Positions 42,001 through 52,419 of a stretch of DNA of 64,000 nucleotides are shown piece after piece. The DNA lies in assembly GCA_026315105.1 (NCBI GenBank), contig CM048748.1, positions 24,518,078-24,582,077 on the forward strand, given 5' to 3'. The DNA is from Locusta migratoria. Lineage: Eukaryota; Arthropoda; Insecta; Orthoptera; Acrididae. How positions within the stretch are numbered: the stretch's first letter is position 1; every line of letters begins with the position of its first letter. A program made the translations under genes and the position numbers. The notes beneath the pieces are model-generated. The model did no database searches. It had not been told where the DNA came from and was given only the letters and a program-made list of their open reading frames with translations.

Positions 42001-42720
42001 TTGATGAACTGTGGTATCGTGTTGAAGCTGCGTGGGCATCTGTACCTGTACACGCCATACAAGCTGCCCAGGCGTATTAAGGCCATTATTACGGCCAGAG
42101 GTAGTTGTTCTGGATACTGAATTCTCAGGATCTATGCACCCAAATTGCGTGAAAATGTAATCACATGTCAGTTCTAGTACAATATATTTGTCCAATGAAT
42201 ACCCGTTTATCATATGCATTTCTTCGTGGTGTAGCAATTTTAATGGCCAGTAGTGTAGATTCCAGGCGTCTGTCATATCTGCTGACACCCTTGAGCTATG
42301 CGTCGACCGAGGAATTCCATGCATACACTATGGCCTTCAAATAAGCCCAGTAATAATAATTCTGATGGATTGAGGTCGGCAGAACGAGAACACCACGGTG
42401 TAGGTTCCTCACGCTCTATCCGTTTATTTGGGAATCGGTGATTTAAATTCTTTGTAGCAGCATGAAAAAATGAACTAGTTCTCCATGAACCACTTGTACC
42501 GAATGATATCCAGTGGCACGTCTTCCAACAAGCTATGGAAAAAAGTTGTCAAACAGGTGCACTATGACACTGCTGCCAATGTACCCGATAAAATTCCTGT
42601 GACAAGGTAGCGAAAGCTTATGAACCATATGTCTACAGGACATGTTCTGCTCGTAGTACGGTTCTCTATCGAATACCCAAAGCTTTCACACAAATTTATT
42701 TACACGCTGTTTACCCGGTT

Positions 42721-44779
42721 TAAACGATTTTTACAATAAAGTCTGTGAACTGTGAACAATTTCAATTTTATTTGTACGTACTAGGCCGATGTTTGCTATG
42801 ACGTCAGTAGCGGCTTGGAAACATATTTTCGTAATCATCTCGCAAACGGCTCGTTTACGGGGCAATGCTTACTGGAAAAGTTTTGCTTCTATTATCGTGT
42901 ACTTTCAACCGTGTAACATTGCGCTATCTTTTTTGTTAAGCCCTGTATATATACGCATACTAGCTGAAAACCCGACATTGCCCTGGTACCGTACTTATTT
43001 ATTTATTCCTGCCTTGAGTTAGTACTTCTCCTATATCTCCAGTCTCTCTGTCCATCTCCTTTCATCCAAACAAAGAGATATATAGTCAAAATACAAACGA
43101 CATATAAAATTCGTACGATGATATATTTACTGCGTTATATGTTGAACAATTGTATAATTTTAAAGTCTATATTCATTTGTATAAGTGCTGTATGTCGGTA
43201 AAATTTCTTGGGAATACAACTAGTAGTAAAAAAGTAACAGATTAAAACTTGGGGCGTCCACGAACGTTACTGTTTATGTGTTCATATCTCATGAACAACG
43301 TGTAGTACTGTAATTCAACTTAGAAGGTACATGTAACTATATTTGTGTATACTGTCTGTAAAATTTCCTACGACAACAATTTGTAGTGTAGAAATTATAA
43401 ATTGTAACGTCATACTGAATGCCGTAGTTTTAATACACGAACAGCGGAAAAGTAGTAAGCGATAAACTTCTTTCTTTTCAAAATTTTGCGTTTGTTGTCA
43501 GGAGAAATACTTCCATAAAGGTTTGAAATTATGTTTGCAGTTCCTTGCAAGCTGCTAAGTAATCTCGTTCTCATATACTGTATTCATAAAGTCTCTTGGA
43601 ATTATGCGGCAGTTTCTTGCAACTCCTATTGTTCATGACGTTATATCGCCTGAACCATGTATCGTATATGGTTCTTACCAATACAGAATTGGTAACTCAC
43701 GGTAAGGGAGACGTAAATTTGGTTGAAATCGGTTTAGGAGTAAAAGTGCAATATTGTCGCGTAATGCAGTAGTTTAGCTCGCATCTCATTGTTTATAACG
43801 TCATCTCGTGAACAATGTGTTGTACGTGATCTTTACACTTACGGCAACCATCCTCATGGACTGAAGCTTACGTGTGCAAAATTTCGCAAAGATACGGTCA
43901 CATTGCTTTAAATATAAAGAAGAAAAAGATTTGCTACTATAATATGTTCCATTTCATGCTGCGCCTGGCGCAGCAACCGGTTATGAATTTGTTGAAAGAA
44001 TGCAGCCACGGTTACGAATATGGTTTTTATTACTTATAATGCATTATCAGCAATACAAAGCATATTCTCAACATTCATATACACACGTATACATACACAC
44101 AAAGCCTTCATATAAAGCCCAGTACGTTTATAATTTCGTGCCAAGAGTTATTGAAGCGAAATGGTGTTGTCATCCATGCACAGATCTGTATTGAAAGGGT
44201 AACTGTCGAATTTTCATTCTTATATGTCTTTGCAACACTGAATAGGACGTTGGGTCCACTGTTTGCGAATTTCGATATAGTAGATTTTAAATAGCAACAT
44301 ATCTGCATTAATTTTTGCGTGGAACCAAGACACTTGAAATGGTGTAGCAAACTTACGGAGAATTGTGCTTATGTAGTATTCTGTGTTAGGAAAGGTTCAC
44401 GCTGTTTAAAAAACGCCAGACGTTAGAAATGAACCACGTTCAGGGCGTTACGAACATAACGACACTGTGCATGCAGAGCTGACTGCCAGAGACACTGCAT
44501 AAGAATATTGCATTTTAGCTCGATCTTACATGAAATCCTGACACAGCAGCCTGTAGTGCATCGAGTTGCAGCCAAGTTAGCCCCACGGGTCATGGGTGGA
44601 GACCATCGTGTCAGAAACTAAGAGGAAAATTTGGGTCGCGCAAGTGAGAGCGATGTAGGTATACAGTTACGATGTTGAAACCAACGTTCAAACTTCACAG
44701 TGTATCTGAAAGAGTTGTCCAAAATATAGTTCAACAGGTCAGGTCAAAAGTGAAATTATTTGGATACTTTTCTTTGAAG
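42721..44779. other. AT-rich stretch with diverged internal repeats, no gene
   Basis: No supported ORF. Around 43280-43310, 43631-43674 and 43791-43832 a pattern of the form 'GTTCAT..(A)TCTC(A)TGAACAA(C/T)GTGT.GTAC' recurs, with AAATTTC-type blocks nearby, suggesting diverged copies of a larger unit. 43970-44400 contains short ORFs without motifs. Confidence 0.45.
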
Positions 44780-44789
44780 AATTAGTTCA

Positions 44790-44992
44790 AAAATGTTCAA
44801 ATGTTTGTAAATCTTATGGGATTTAACGCCTGTGTTTATCGGTCCCTAAGCTTACAAACTACTTAAACTAACTTAAACCTAAAGACAACACAGACACCCA
44901 TGTCCGAGGGAGGACTCGAACCTCCGACGGCGAGCAACCACGCACTTCGCAGCATGGCGCATTAGACCGCTCGGACACTACACCGCGGCAAT
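44790..44992 (-). mobile_element. SINE-B-like, antisense
   Basis: Head read antisense CACTACACCGCGG end with GCGAGCAACCACGCACTTCG and B box complement GGACTCGAACCTCC. Body differs in places (GGTCCCTAAGCTTACAAAC). Target duplication AATTAGTTCA at 44780-44789 and 44993-45002. Confidence 0.85.
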
Positions 44993-45035
44993 AATTAGTT
45001 CATCATGAATTCGTGCAACTAGAACAAGCTGTTCA

Positions 45036-45228
45036 TCAAATGTTAAAATGTTTCTCAACCTACTGGACCAAGTTGTTATGGTCATCAGTCCCAGGACTTA
45101 CAAACATAATCACTCATGCTAACGACAACACACACCCCCATCCCCAAGGGAGGTCTCGAACCTCCAGCGGGAACGGCGACGCAGGCCGTAGTATGATGCC
45201 TTAGACCACGCGACCATTCCGCGATGTA
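45036..45228 (-). mobile_element. Diverged SINE-B-like, antisense
   Basis: Shows AAATGTT near its left end, GGTCATCAGTCCCAGGACTT, GGTCTCGAACCTCC (B box complement) and ACCATTCCGCG at the right. More diverged than its neighbour at 44790. No clear target duplication. Confidence 0.65.
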
Positions 45229-45585
45229 TCTGTTAATCAGTGGTATTATCGGGGTGTGTTTGTGGTTTTTCCGCAATACAGCCATCATATTCACTTTACT
45301 CATAGCATGTCAGAACAGAACTGTGTGCAGCTGAGGCATTGAGGTATCAATAATAGCTGGTACAGTCGATAATAATCTAGTGGAAAATTCCACTCACATT
45401 TCTTAGTACTCTGGTGTATATGGCCAGTGTGTTTCGCTGCAGTGCGCCTGTAGCAGATGAGGTGACTCCTATCCTTAACTCCTTGCAGTCCTTGTGGATG
45501 ACATATCCAAAACCCTTTCAGTCATCGATCAATCAACTTCTAGTCAACTGGATCGGATTAGGGCCCAATTAACTCACTGAATAAG
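45229..45585. other. No gene recognised; possible G2 leader
   Basis: Between a SINE and the first gag-like frame of G2. I looked for an LTR or primer-binding site and saw none. Confidence 0.35.
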
Positions 45586-46540
45586 GTGGAGGATTTGGGT
45601 ACTCTGTCATTGGATACGAATTCTAAGGTGATTGTTGAGGGTTTGCCTAAAACAATTACTAAGTTGTTGTTAAATACTTCGTCATTGGGGTTAGATTCTG
45701 AACCTGCAAGAGATAGCATTTCGGGTCACCATTCTATGCAGAAAGAAGTTGTGTTAGAGGAGAAGGTTTTTAACGAATGTTCCTTACCTTTGGTTGAAGG
45801 AGGTTCTCCCCTCACTTCCGTTAAATTTGCTAATTTGCATAACCTCGTCCTGTACTTGTTGAGAGGCGTGGAGCGTCTCACCTCAGATGATAAATGAGTG
45901 TGAAACGTCTCTTGTCGTTGTTATTTGAGTTAGAGGAACATGATGAAATCCTGAAGATAGTACATTCCGTCATTTTCACTGTATTGTACAATGAAGCCCA
46001 ATGTAATATTTGTGTTGTAGTTTCCCAGGCGCTTAAGAGAGGACAAACCCTCAGCTGTTTTCGGGAAGGTTTGGTAAGAACAGAGCTATCTTCGCGCTTA
46101 TGCAACGAGTTAGACGTTGACTTTCTATGGCATGTGCAGGGATCTAACGAGCCATGGCGGGAATATATTAATAGAGTGTGGATGGCCTTCTTAGCTTCGA
46201 AGTCTGAGATATCTGAGGGCAGGGTTATATCTAACGGAGGCGATGGAATGTTCCATCAATATCGGACCCAGTCGGGGCGACCGACGCAGTGGAATCAGCT
46301 CATATAAGGCGTTGAGGTAATTGCCCAGTTGTGCTTTTGCCAATGAGCAGAGATGGACATTTGAGGGGCAGAGAGAGCTCAGTTACTTTATGTACCCGAT
46401 TAGGCGTTGCCTTAGGTGTGGATCCTACCAACATTCAGTCAGTCAATGTTCGGCTCCTAGGGAATCACGTTATGGTAAATGACGCCAGAAGAAAGGACGC
46501 GAGTCTCGGCATAAGCGCGGGAGAGGGAGGATAGGAAGTA
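45586..46540 (+). pseudogene. Gypsy element G2 gag remnant with zinc knuckle
   Basis: Two successive plus frames (45586-45897 and 45894-46307) encode helical, Leu/Glu-rich segments, including TLSCFREGLVRTELSSRLCN and WREYINRVWMAFLASKSEI, in the position and style of a gypsy gag capsid ('..F..GL...ELR..L'). After frameshifts, a nucleocapsid zinc knuckle survives at 46408-46449: CLRCGSYQHSVSQC, a perfect C-x2-C-x4-H-x4-C. The assignment relies on this knuckle and the pol genes following it in order. Gag would package element RNA; the frame is broken. Confidence 0.7.
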
Positions 46541-48290
46541 GCCAACGATCCACGATCATTTGTTTGTTGTCGTTTACGGGGACAGCCGGTCTATGTGCAC
46601 CTCGACTCTGGTAGTTCATTGTATTTAATTAATCATCAGTGGTTTTTTTAGTACGGGCATTTAATTAGACTATCTCCGAAGGTTTAACCCGAGCGGAGAT
46701 GTCGATTGGCTAATGGGAAATGGTTGCCTCTGCAGGCTTACATTAAAGGGAGTCTATTTCCGAATTTTCTTGGCCATGTGAGTTTGCATCGGTCCACGAT
46801 CTTGTGGTTTCTGTGTTGTTGGGTTGTGACTTTATTCAGAAAACCGGTTTCGTTTTGGATTTATGGAGGCACTGCTTCCAGTTTAGTTTCGTGCCAGGGG
46901 AAATAATTGGAATTTGGAAATGTAATCGTAAGCCAGTTAATAGCATTCTTAGTTGTTTGAACAATGAATTTGAGGTTAGCCACCTTAGTCCTCAACAGGC
47001 TACTCAACTAGTTAATAAGCTGAATGATCTTGTTTTCTGAGAGACTCAGGGTCAACAATGTTCTCCAGTACCACATTAGTATTGCTGACAATATACCAGT
47101 CAGCCACTCATCGTTTTTCCCCTCCTAAGATGAAAATTCTTCGGGCTAAGCGTGATAGCATGTTGCAGCAAGGTGTGATAAGACCATCTACGTCACCATA
47201 CGCCTCACCGATACTTCTGATTCCCACGGATCAAGGAAAGGATTTTCGAACCATTGTCAATTATAGGTGTCTTAATGAGAAGATCGTCCTCGAGTCTGTT
47301 CCCTTGCCTGGTTTGCATAAATCATTTACTTGGTTTTCTGGTCCTACGTGGTTTACAGTGTTAGATCTCAACCAAGCATACAATCAGATTCCCCTTTCTG
47401 AAGTGTACGGACTGGAATCTCTTCGAATTTAATCGATTTATTCGGCTAACGTTTTGTTTTGGCCACAGGGTCGGCCATTCTTTCGCGACTCCTTGATTAC
47501 GTTCTTGGAGATTTGAAGTTGTCTTGTGTCTTCATTTACTTAGATGATCTACAGTAAGACCTTCGAAGAACACTTGGATCATTTATCAGACGTATTGGGA
47601 AGATTGTTTGGTGCTGGCCTAACCGTTAAACCATCTAAAATAACCCTGGCTCGCAATCAAGTGTCTTTTCTTGGTCACTTCGTTTCAGGTGAGAGTGTTC
47701 GTCATGAGCGAATTAGAGCACTGAGTAATCTGCCACCTTCAAAGGATAAGATAGGGATAGACCAGTTCATTGGTATGGCGAATTATTTCAGACACTTTGT
47801 ACCAGTTAGCGCCCTTTTGCATGAACTGCGGGGAAAGAGGATCCCCTTACTATGGCGAGATGTCCAAGGAGCTGCATTTCATGCCATTAAATCCGTGATT
47901 GCTAACCCGCCTGTGTTAGGGTTTCCCGACTTTCAGCGCAGATTCGTCGTCCAGACTGATGCTTCCAACAACGGTATATCTGCCGTGTTGTTGCAGGAGG
48001 TCGATGGCCATCGCTTCGTGTCGGCTTACTGATGCTGATATTACGTATTCTGTTTACGAGTATGAAGCCTTGGCTATTTGTTCTTGATAAATTCCGATTT
48101 TACTTGGAGCGCTGCGAATTTGATCTTGAGACTGATAATCAGGCCCTTACCTATGTGTTAGCTTGGCCACGTAAAATTCGTCGCTTTGCTAGATGGATAG
48201 AATATCGGCCATTAAGTTTAGGGTCCGTTGTAGTAAGGGAACGGATAATGCTTTGGCTGATGCATAAGCCGTATGTTTGATGAAGCTGAA
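46541..48290 (+). pseudogene. G2 gypsy pol: protease, reverse transcriptase, RNase H
   Basis: Protease: RGQPVYVHLDSGSSLYLINH, with the aspartic DSG at 46604-46612. RT: FSPPKMKILRAKRDSMLQQG and VIRPSTSPYASPILLIP (47120-47230), motif A WFTVLDLNQAYNQIPLSE, motif C YLDD at 47537-47548, then EEHLDHLSDVLGRLFGAGLT and VSFLGHFVSGESVRHERI with GMANYFRHFVPVSALLHELR. RNase H: FVVQTDASNNGISAVLLQEV (47945-48005) and, one frameshift later, LETDNQALTYVLAW (48125). All expected Ty3/gypsy domains appear in order, but stops and frameshifts lie between motif A and C and after RNase H. Pieces within domains read well, so decay is moderate. Confidence 0.85.
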
Positions 48291-49330
48291 GAGCAAGTTT
48301 GTGATTTTCATTCTTTGGACCTTAGTACTATCCGTTCAGTTTTAACAGAAACATCCCAGTTGTTTCCTGATCTTCGCTCTAGGCAGTATAGTGTCTCTCT
48401 CTCTCTCTCAGGGCTGCTTCGTAGAGATAAGCCCCAGGGCAAAGGTCCCCGAGATTATGTTTTGAAAACGGGAGTTCTTTGTAAAAGTGTGGGGGGAAAT
48501 GGTTATCTTAAGATCTTCTTGAACCGTCTTTCTATACTATCACGAGTCCTTATTGGGGGGACACCTAGGGATCGATAATACCATACAGAAGATTAAGGAC
48601 AACTTTTCTTGGCCATGCAAGAAGCATGGTGTTAAGCATTTGGTCGGTAGTTGTAGCCTATGTGATCAAGCGAAACCTAACAGTTCTTCGCACCTTGACT
48701 TCATTAGTTTGGAATGAGAAACTCAACTCAGCTTTTTATTGATTATCTTGGACCATTGTCACGAACCATGAGAGGTAACCAAACATATTTGTGACTGTTT
48801 AAGGTTTTTCTCGTTATCTATGGCTTACTCCAAGTCGTAATGTTAATTCCACTACCTTCATTATCCACATAAAAACATATTTAGTCTCTTTGGTCCTCCG
48901 AGACAGTTGGTTATGTGTTTCTACCGAGTTCCTTGTCTTCTGTGCTGGCAACGCTGTTGCACATATAACTACCACCCCTCATTATCCTCAAGGCGTCTTT
49001 GCGGAGAGAGTTAATCGTAATCTGAAATCCGCCCTGATAATTTATCATGGTAATTCTCCTAGGAGATGGGACGATAGTTTGCCCTGGTTGAACTTTGTCT
49101 TCCGTTCTGCTCGTCAAGTGCTTAAGGATACTCGTGCTTCATTGATGTTTTCTTATCCCGTAAACTCCCCTTTGTCTAATCTTTAGGGCATTCGTGATCT
49201 GCTTCCAATCACTCTTACCCCTAGCGTCATGAGGGAGAATTGTAGACGAGCCCGTTCTAACATCCATCTAGCTCACCGCCACCAAACTCTCAGGTATAAT
49301 CAGGGTGGTAGGCAGTTTACTGGAAAAGGA
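48291..49330 (+). pseudogene. G2 gypsy integrase remnant
   Basis: The zinc-binding start keeps HLGIDNTIQKIKDNF (48562) and CSLC (48652-48663) of the HHCC finger. Core: a degraded IDYLGPLS-like stretch near 48740, then the end of the catalytic core in 48890-49186, TTTPHYPQGVFAERVNRNLK, which includes the region of the catalytic Glu (FAERVNR). A C-terminal RRARSNIHLAHRHQTLRYNQ (49240-49300) resembles the integrase C-terminal module. Frameshifts and stops break it. No 3' LTR is recognisable after 49330: the MADF gene follows within 150 bp. Confidence 0.75.
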
Positions 49331-49424
49331 GACTGCGGAGCTTTAAAAATATTGACGTTCGCTCAACATATTGCGCAATATATTGTACTGTGTGGGGGCG
49401 ATATTGTGCAATACCCGGTAGTTC

Positions 49425-49448
49425 CCGCAAAGAATTTATGCTTTGCGG
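49425..49448. promoter_or_regulatory. 8-bp dyad upstream of the MADF gene
   Basis: CCGCAAAG (49425-49432) and CTTTGCGG (49441-49448) form a perfect inverted repeat with an 8-nt spacer, 28 bp before the ATG. A second dyad-like stretch, ATATTGCGCAATAT, lies at 49368-49381. Function unknown. Confidence 0.35.
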
Positions 49449-49476
49449 ACGTGATATAGGTTATCCGGCGACGAAA

Positions 49477-50000
49477 ATGAGCATTAGTTCTACAGGAAAG
49501 GCAGATGAGGGGACTCATCTATGGAAGTGCATTCAGGTAAGTAATTTCATTAAATATTTAATACTTATTTAGTTATTAGCTACAGACACATTCAATAAAA
49601 GGATTGGTGTAGAGATATAGAACAGAAACTGCTTCTTTGTTACTTTCCGAAGAATTATTTCTTCAGCGCTATCTTCATATCAGTTCTCTACAATAATGTA
49701 CTCTTTTAGGCATGCAGCTCGCTTCCAGCGTTATGGGAGATAAAATCGGACGAGTACATGAATCGTGAGTTAAAAAATGAGGCTTACGATGTTCTCTTGA
49801 AAGTATTTCAAGAAAGATACCCTTCGGCTACGAAGGAAGACTTGAAATTCGCTTCGTACAAATTTCAGAAAGAGCTGAAAAAAGTCAATGAGAGAAAGTC
49901 TGGGAGTGGACGTGACGATGTTTACGGAAGTACTCTGTGGTATTTTGAGGAAATGAAGTTTCTCAAAGACCAAGAAACACCTGATTGTCAACAATTATAG
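49477..50000 (+). CDS. MADF (Myb/SANT-like) DNA-binding protein, two exons
   Basis: Exon 1 (49477-49536) encodes 20 residues starting MSISSTGKADEG and ends at a consensus donor CAG|GTAAGT. Exon 2 begins at 49710 after CTTTTAG and ends with TAG at 49998-50000; both junctions are phase 0 and the frame stays open. The spliced product is about 117 residues: a single MADF domain with the spaced Trp/aromatic pattern LPALWEIKSDEYMNRELKNE, AYDVLLKVFQERYPSATKED, FQKELKKVNERKSGSGRDDV and YGSTLWYFEEMKFLKDQETP. MADF proteins bind DNA as transcription factors or as the partner protein of PIF/Harbinger transposons. Compared with relatives I recall, a few residues seem missing before FQKELKK. No Harbinger nuclease gene is recognised nearby, so host gene versus transposon partner is open. 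AATAAA follows at 50066. Confidence 0.7.
49537..49709 (+). other. Intron of the MADF gene
   Basis: 173 nt, GTAAGT at the donor and a pyrimidine-rich CTCTTTTAG acceptor. AT-rich, containing no other repeat. Choosing CAG at 49715-49717 as acceptor instead would put the second exon out of frame. Confidence 0.7.
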
Positions 50001-50065
50001 AAGAAACTGCAAAAAAGTAGCATTTCGTGTTAGTGTATTTATATAGTGATACCTCATTGGTCATC

Positions 50066-50071
50066 AATAAA
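50066..50071 (+). terminator. Polyadenylation signal AATAAA
   Basis: Canonical AATAAA 66 bp after the MADF stop codon, followed by a GT-rich segment (TGTGCTGTGT at about 50087-50096). Confidence 0.6.
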
Positions 50072-50419
50072 ATTGTGAAACTATTAAATGTGCTGTGTAA
50101 CATAGTCTGATATTTTAAATTGTCACAAGAAAACAAGTAATAATCAAATAACAAATAACAGAGTATTTGGAAATGTAGCAAAACAGCAGATATACAGTAC
50201 AGCAATTCGTCGAAAGGATCGTAAAAATATATCTCTCTAAAGTTCAACTGCTCATTTAATAGTTTATGAAGTTAAATTTATTTCGAAGTTCAAATTATAA
50301 TCTTGAAAACGTGTTAATGAAAATTTTGATTCTGTTTCAACCGGTTGCACCGAGAATGTAATTAGCGCTGCTCTTAACTAAAATGACATAGATTTGAGAG
50401 GAAAAGACAGAGATACTGA
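50072..50419. other. AT-rich intergenic DNA
   Basis: Nothing recognised. Confidence 0.5.
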
Positions 50420-51345
50420 ATCTGATGTTGACATTTCAAATAAGCAGACATTGGGATCATGAAGTGGGAGTCATAGGATTGCTTCAGCACACATTTTGCC
50501 AACAGAAGAAAATCGAAAAATGGACATTTGTAATGAGCTGGATTTGTCAGTGTTGAACCCAGATTTGAAATAAACTATACAAACATTATAAAACGAGCAA
50601 AATGAGAACACTAAAAGATTAGAAACTGAACAAAAATAAACCAAAATAGAAAGGCTTGTTAGCAAGTTAAGTAAAATAAATAATGAAATAGCTAACGTAA
50701 ATGGCATTTTTGAGGCTATGGAGAAAGGGCAAATGCCAATAAAGGTACATCAGAAGACTTTTCGCGGAAAATAGATCTAGAATTAATAGAACAGGATGAA
50801 AAATTAAAAATGAGCATAACGAAGTAGATGTTGAAGTTAGCGAAATTAATGGATAAGTACAGTATCAAGAAAATTCTATGTTATTACTTAGTAGTAATGA
50901 TCGTAAAGTTTTACATATGTAGAATCTCTTTGTAAAGGAAAAACAAATACGATTCAAAGTGAGTTAAGAGAAACGTAGCAAATGGTGGAAAAGTTCAAGG
51001 AAGTACATGAAGTAAACAATGGGTAAAGTAGCTGGTGAAATTGATCAAAGAGTGTTGTTGTTGTGGTCTTCAGTCAGGAGACAGGTTAGATGCAGCTCTC
51101 CACCCTACTTTATCCTGAGCAAGCCTCTTCATCTTCTCATAAGAACGGCAGCCTACATCCATTTGAATTTGCTTACTATACTCATCTCTTGGTCTCCCTC
51201 TGCGATTTTTACCCCACAAACTTCCCTCCAACGCTAATTTCACAATTCCTTGATGTCTTAGAATGTGTCCTACTAATCGATCCCTTCTTTTAGTCAAAGT
51301 ATACCAGAATCGACGAGAAATGAAACACATAAAATGATAAAAGTT
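50420..51345 (+). pseudogene. Decayed gypsy-type gag coiled-coil, split by an RTE LINE
   Basis: Fragments on the plus strand read ILPTEENRKMDICNELDLSV, LNPDLK, NTKRLETEQK, KIERLVSKLSKINNEIANVN and KLKMSITK, a Lys/Glu/Asn-rich helical sequence of the type at the N-terminus of G1 gag (3421-3771). Stops occur every few dozen codons. At 51053 it is cut by an antisense RTE LINE end, and a short continuation is readable after 51310. No LTR, capsid or pol is seen, so family membership is an inference from composition and order. Confidence 0.4.
51054..51310 (-). mobile_element. RTE-clade LINE 3' end, antisense
   Basis: Antisense frame RRDRLVGHILRHQGIVKLAL, EGSLWGKNRRGRPRDEYSKQ, then GWRAASNLSPD-stop, followed by TTGTTGTTGTGGTC (the CAACAACAA tail read in reverse) at 51054-51067. 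Only about 80 codons: strongly 5'-truncated. Uninterrupted frame, so relatively recent. Confidence 0.85.
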
Positions 51346-52373
51346 GTTCAGGTTAGGATTCTCATCACGTTGCTTTTATGTAAAATCCTAACGGCCATTG
51401 AACACTGGTCACAACAACAAAGGAAAAGTAGTGCTTTTTAAGCACAGTAAATACTCCAGTAAAATTACCTTTGGCACAAAGAGTAACATTTCGGTACACA
51501 AAATGGTAGGTAAAGATATAATAATTAATGCGATGTGTCCATGGATGTCAAGATAATAATATACACAAACTTCATAGCCAGCTTATGGAATGTTCCTTTA
51601 GTAGAGATTTTTCATGAATATTTTTCATTCATTTCAAGTATGAAACAGAAACAATCAAAGAAATATATTACGTACGGAATATAAATTTCAAGAAGCAATA
51701 GAATACCTAGCATTCCCCGGTAACTGACGATTAACTGCTGCCCAAGTTACCTGACAATTATTTTCGTTCCTTTCACGCTGTTAGAACTCCCCTCTTCATT
51801 ATTCTGAACTATCTACTATCTTCTTTAGCTTTCGTCACTACTGAAAGTAGTAGAGTAATAGTAGAAACTTCAGGGGGTAATAACATTCTTTGCTTTGCTA
51901 TATAACTTACGACACAAGTACCAGAGTTAACTAACAACTTACTCCCTTTCCTCTCACAGTGTTAGTTCATTCCTCTTCATCTTTCTGATCTGTTCATTAC
52001 CTTCCTTAACTCTCTTCGTTAGCCAGAGTAGGTGCAGGAAAGACTACAATGATATGTGACAGTTACCAAATGCTACGACAAATTCGCAGTTGACAACTAA
52101 AACAAGAATCCAGCAGTATTAACATTTGAAAAGCATGGAAAAAATGAAAACAGGAACACCAAAACACAAACAAGCCATAATGTATAAAATAAAACGTTAC
52201 AGATCCAGAGGTACTAACAGACACCAGTAGACACGGGGTAAAGAATAACATCTGAGAATTATGATAAAGCCTCCAAATAGATTTATTATTATTTTAAAGT
52301 TTAATTAAGGTAGCAGTTGAAAGTTATGAGGAGGACGGTACTAAAACAAGTAGGTGAAAATGACAAAAAATGA

Positions 52374-52374
<1 letters not shown>
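51346..52374. other. No gene; diverged 120-bp duplication
   Basis: AT-rich. The pair 51746-51875 and 51926-52045 is described separately. No ORF with motif. Confidence 0.5.
51746..52045. repeat. Diverged tandem duplication, period about 180
   Basis: 51746-51875 and 51926-52045 share in order GTTA.CT.ACAA, T.CC.TTC, CAC.GTGTTAG-like, CTCTTCAT..TTCTGA, CT.CTTC.TTA.CT.TC.T and AGAGTA. Alignment by eye, with several short gaps. Confidence 0.5.
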
Positions 52375-52413
<39 letters not shown>

Positions 52414-52419
52414 AGAGAG
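52375..52419. repeat. (CA)n microsatellite with (GA)n end
   Basis: Perfect CA repeat 52375-52410 followed by GAGAGAGAG to 52419. Confidence 0.95.

Larger units (their letters stand above)
40776..42255 (+). mobile_element. Tc1-like DNA transposon, 1480 bp
   Basis: Terminal inverted repeats of 35 bp: 40776-40810 (CACTCCTGACTATTAAAATT...) against 42221-42255 read in reverse (CACTACTGGCCATTAAAATT...), three mismatches, flanked by TA at 40774-40775 and 42256-42257 as Tc1/mariner elements require. One transposase pseudogene fills it. Confidence 0.93.
40640..42720 (-). pseudogene. Mariner-like transposase remnant, split by a Tc1-like element
   Basis: Antisense reading of 42720-42257 shows degraded blocks of an arthropod mariner-like transposase: LLEDVPLDIIRYKWF, then ADLNPSE-like and YYYWAYLKAIVYAWNSSVDA, the counterpart of the family's 'PDL.PLDF.LWG.LK..VY'. 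The expected end, VDACITTRNRHFEHLL, appears on the far side of the inserted element (about 40740-40690). Thus the coding was one unit before the 1480-bp Tc1 insertion at a TA. Many stops and frameshifts. The N-terminal HTH part is not visible here; a fragment of a possibly related gene is at 25885-26130. Confidence 0.55.
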
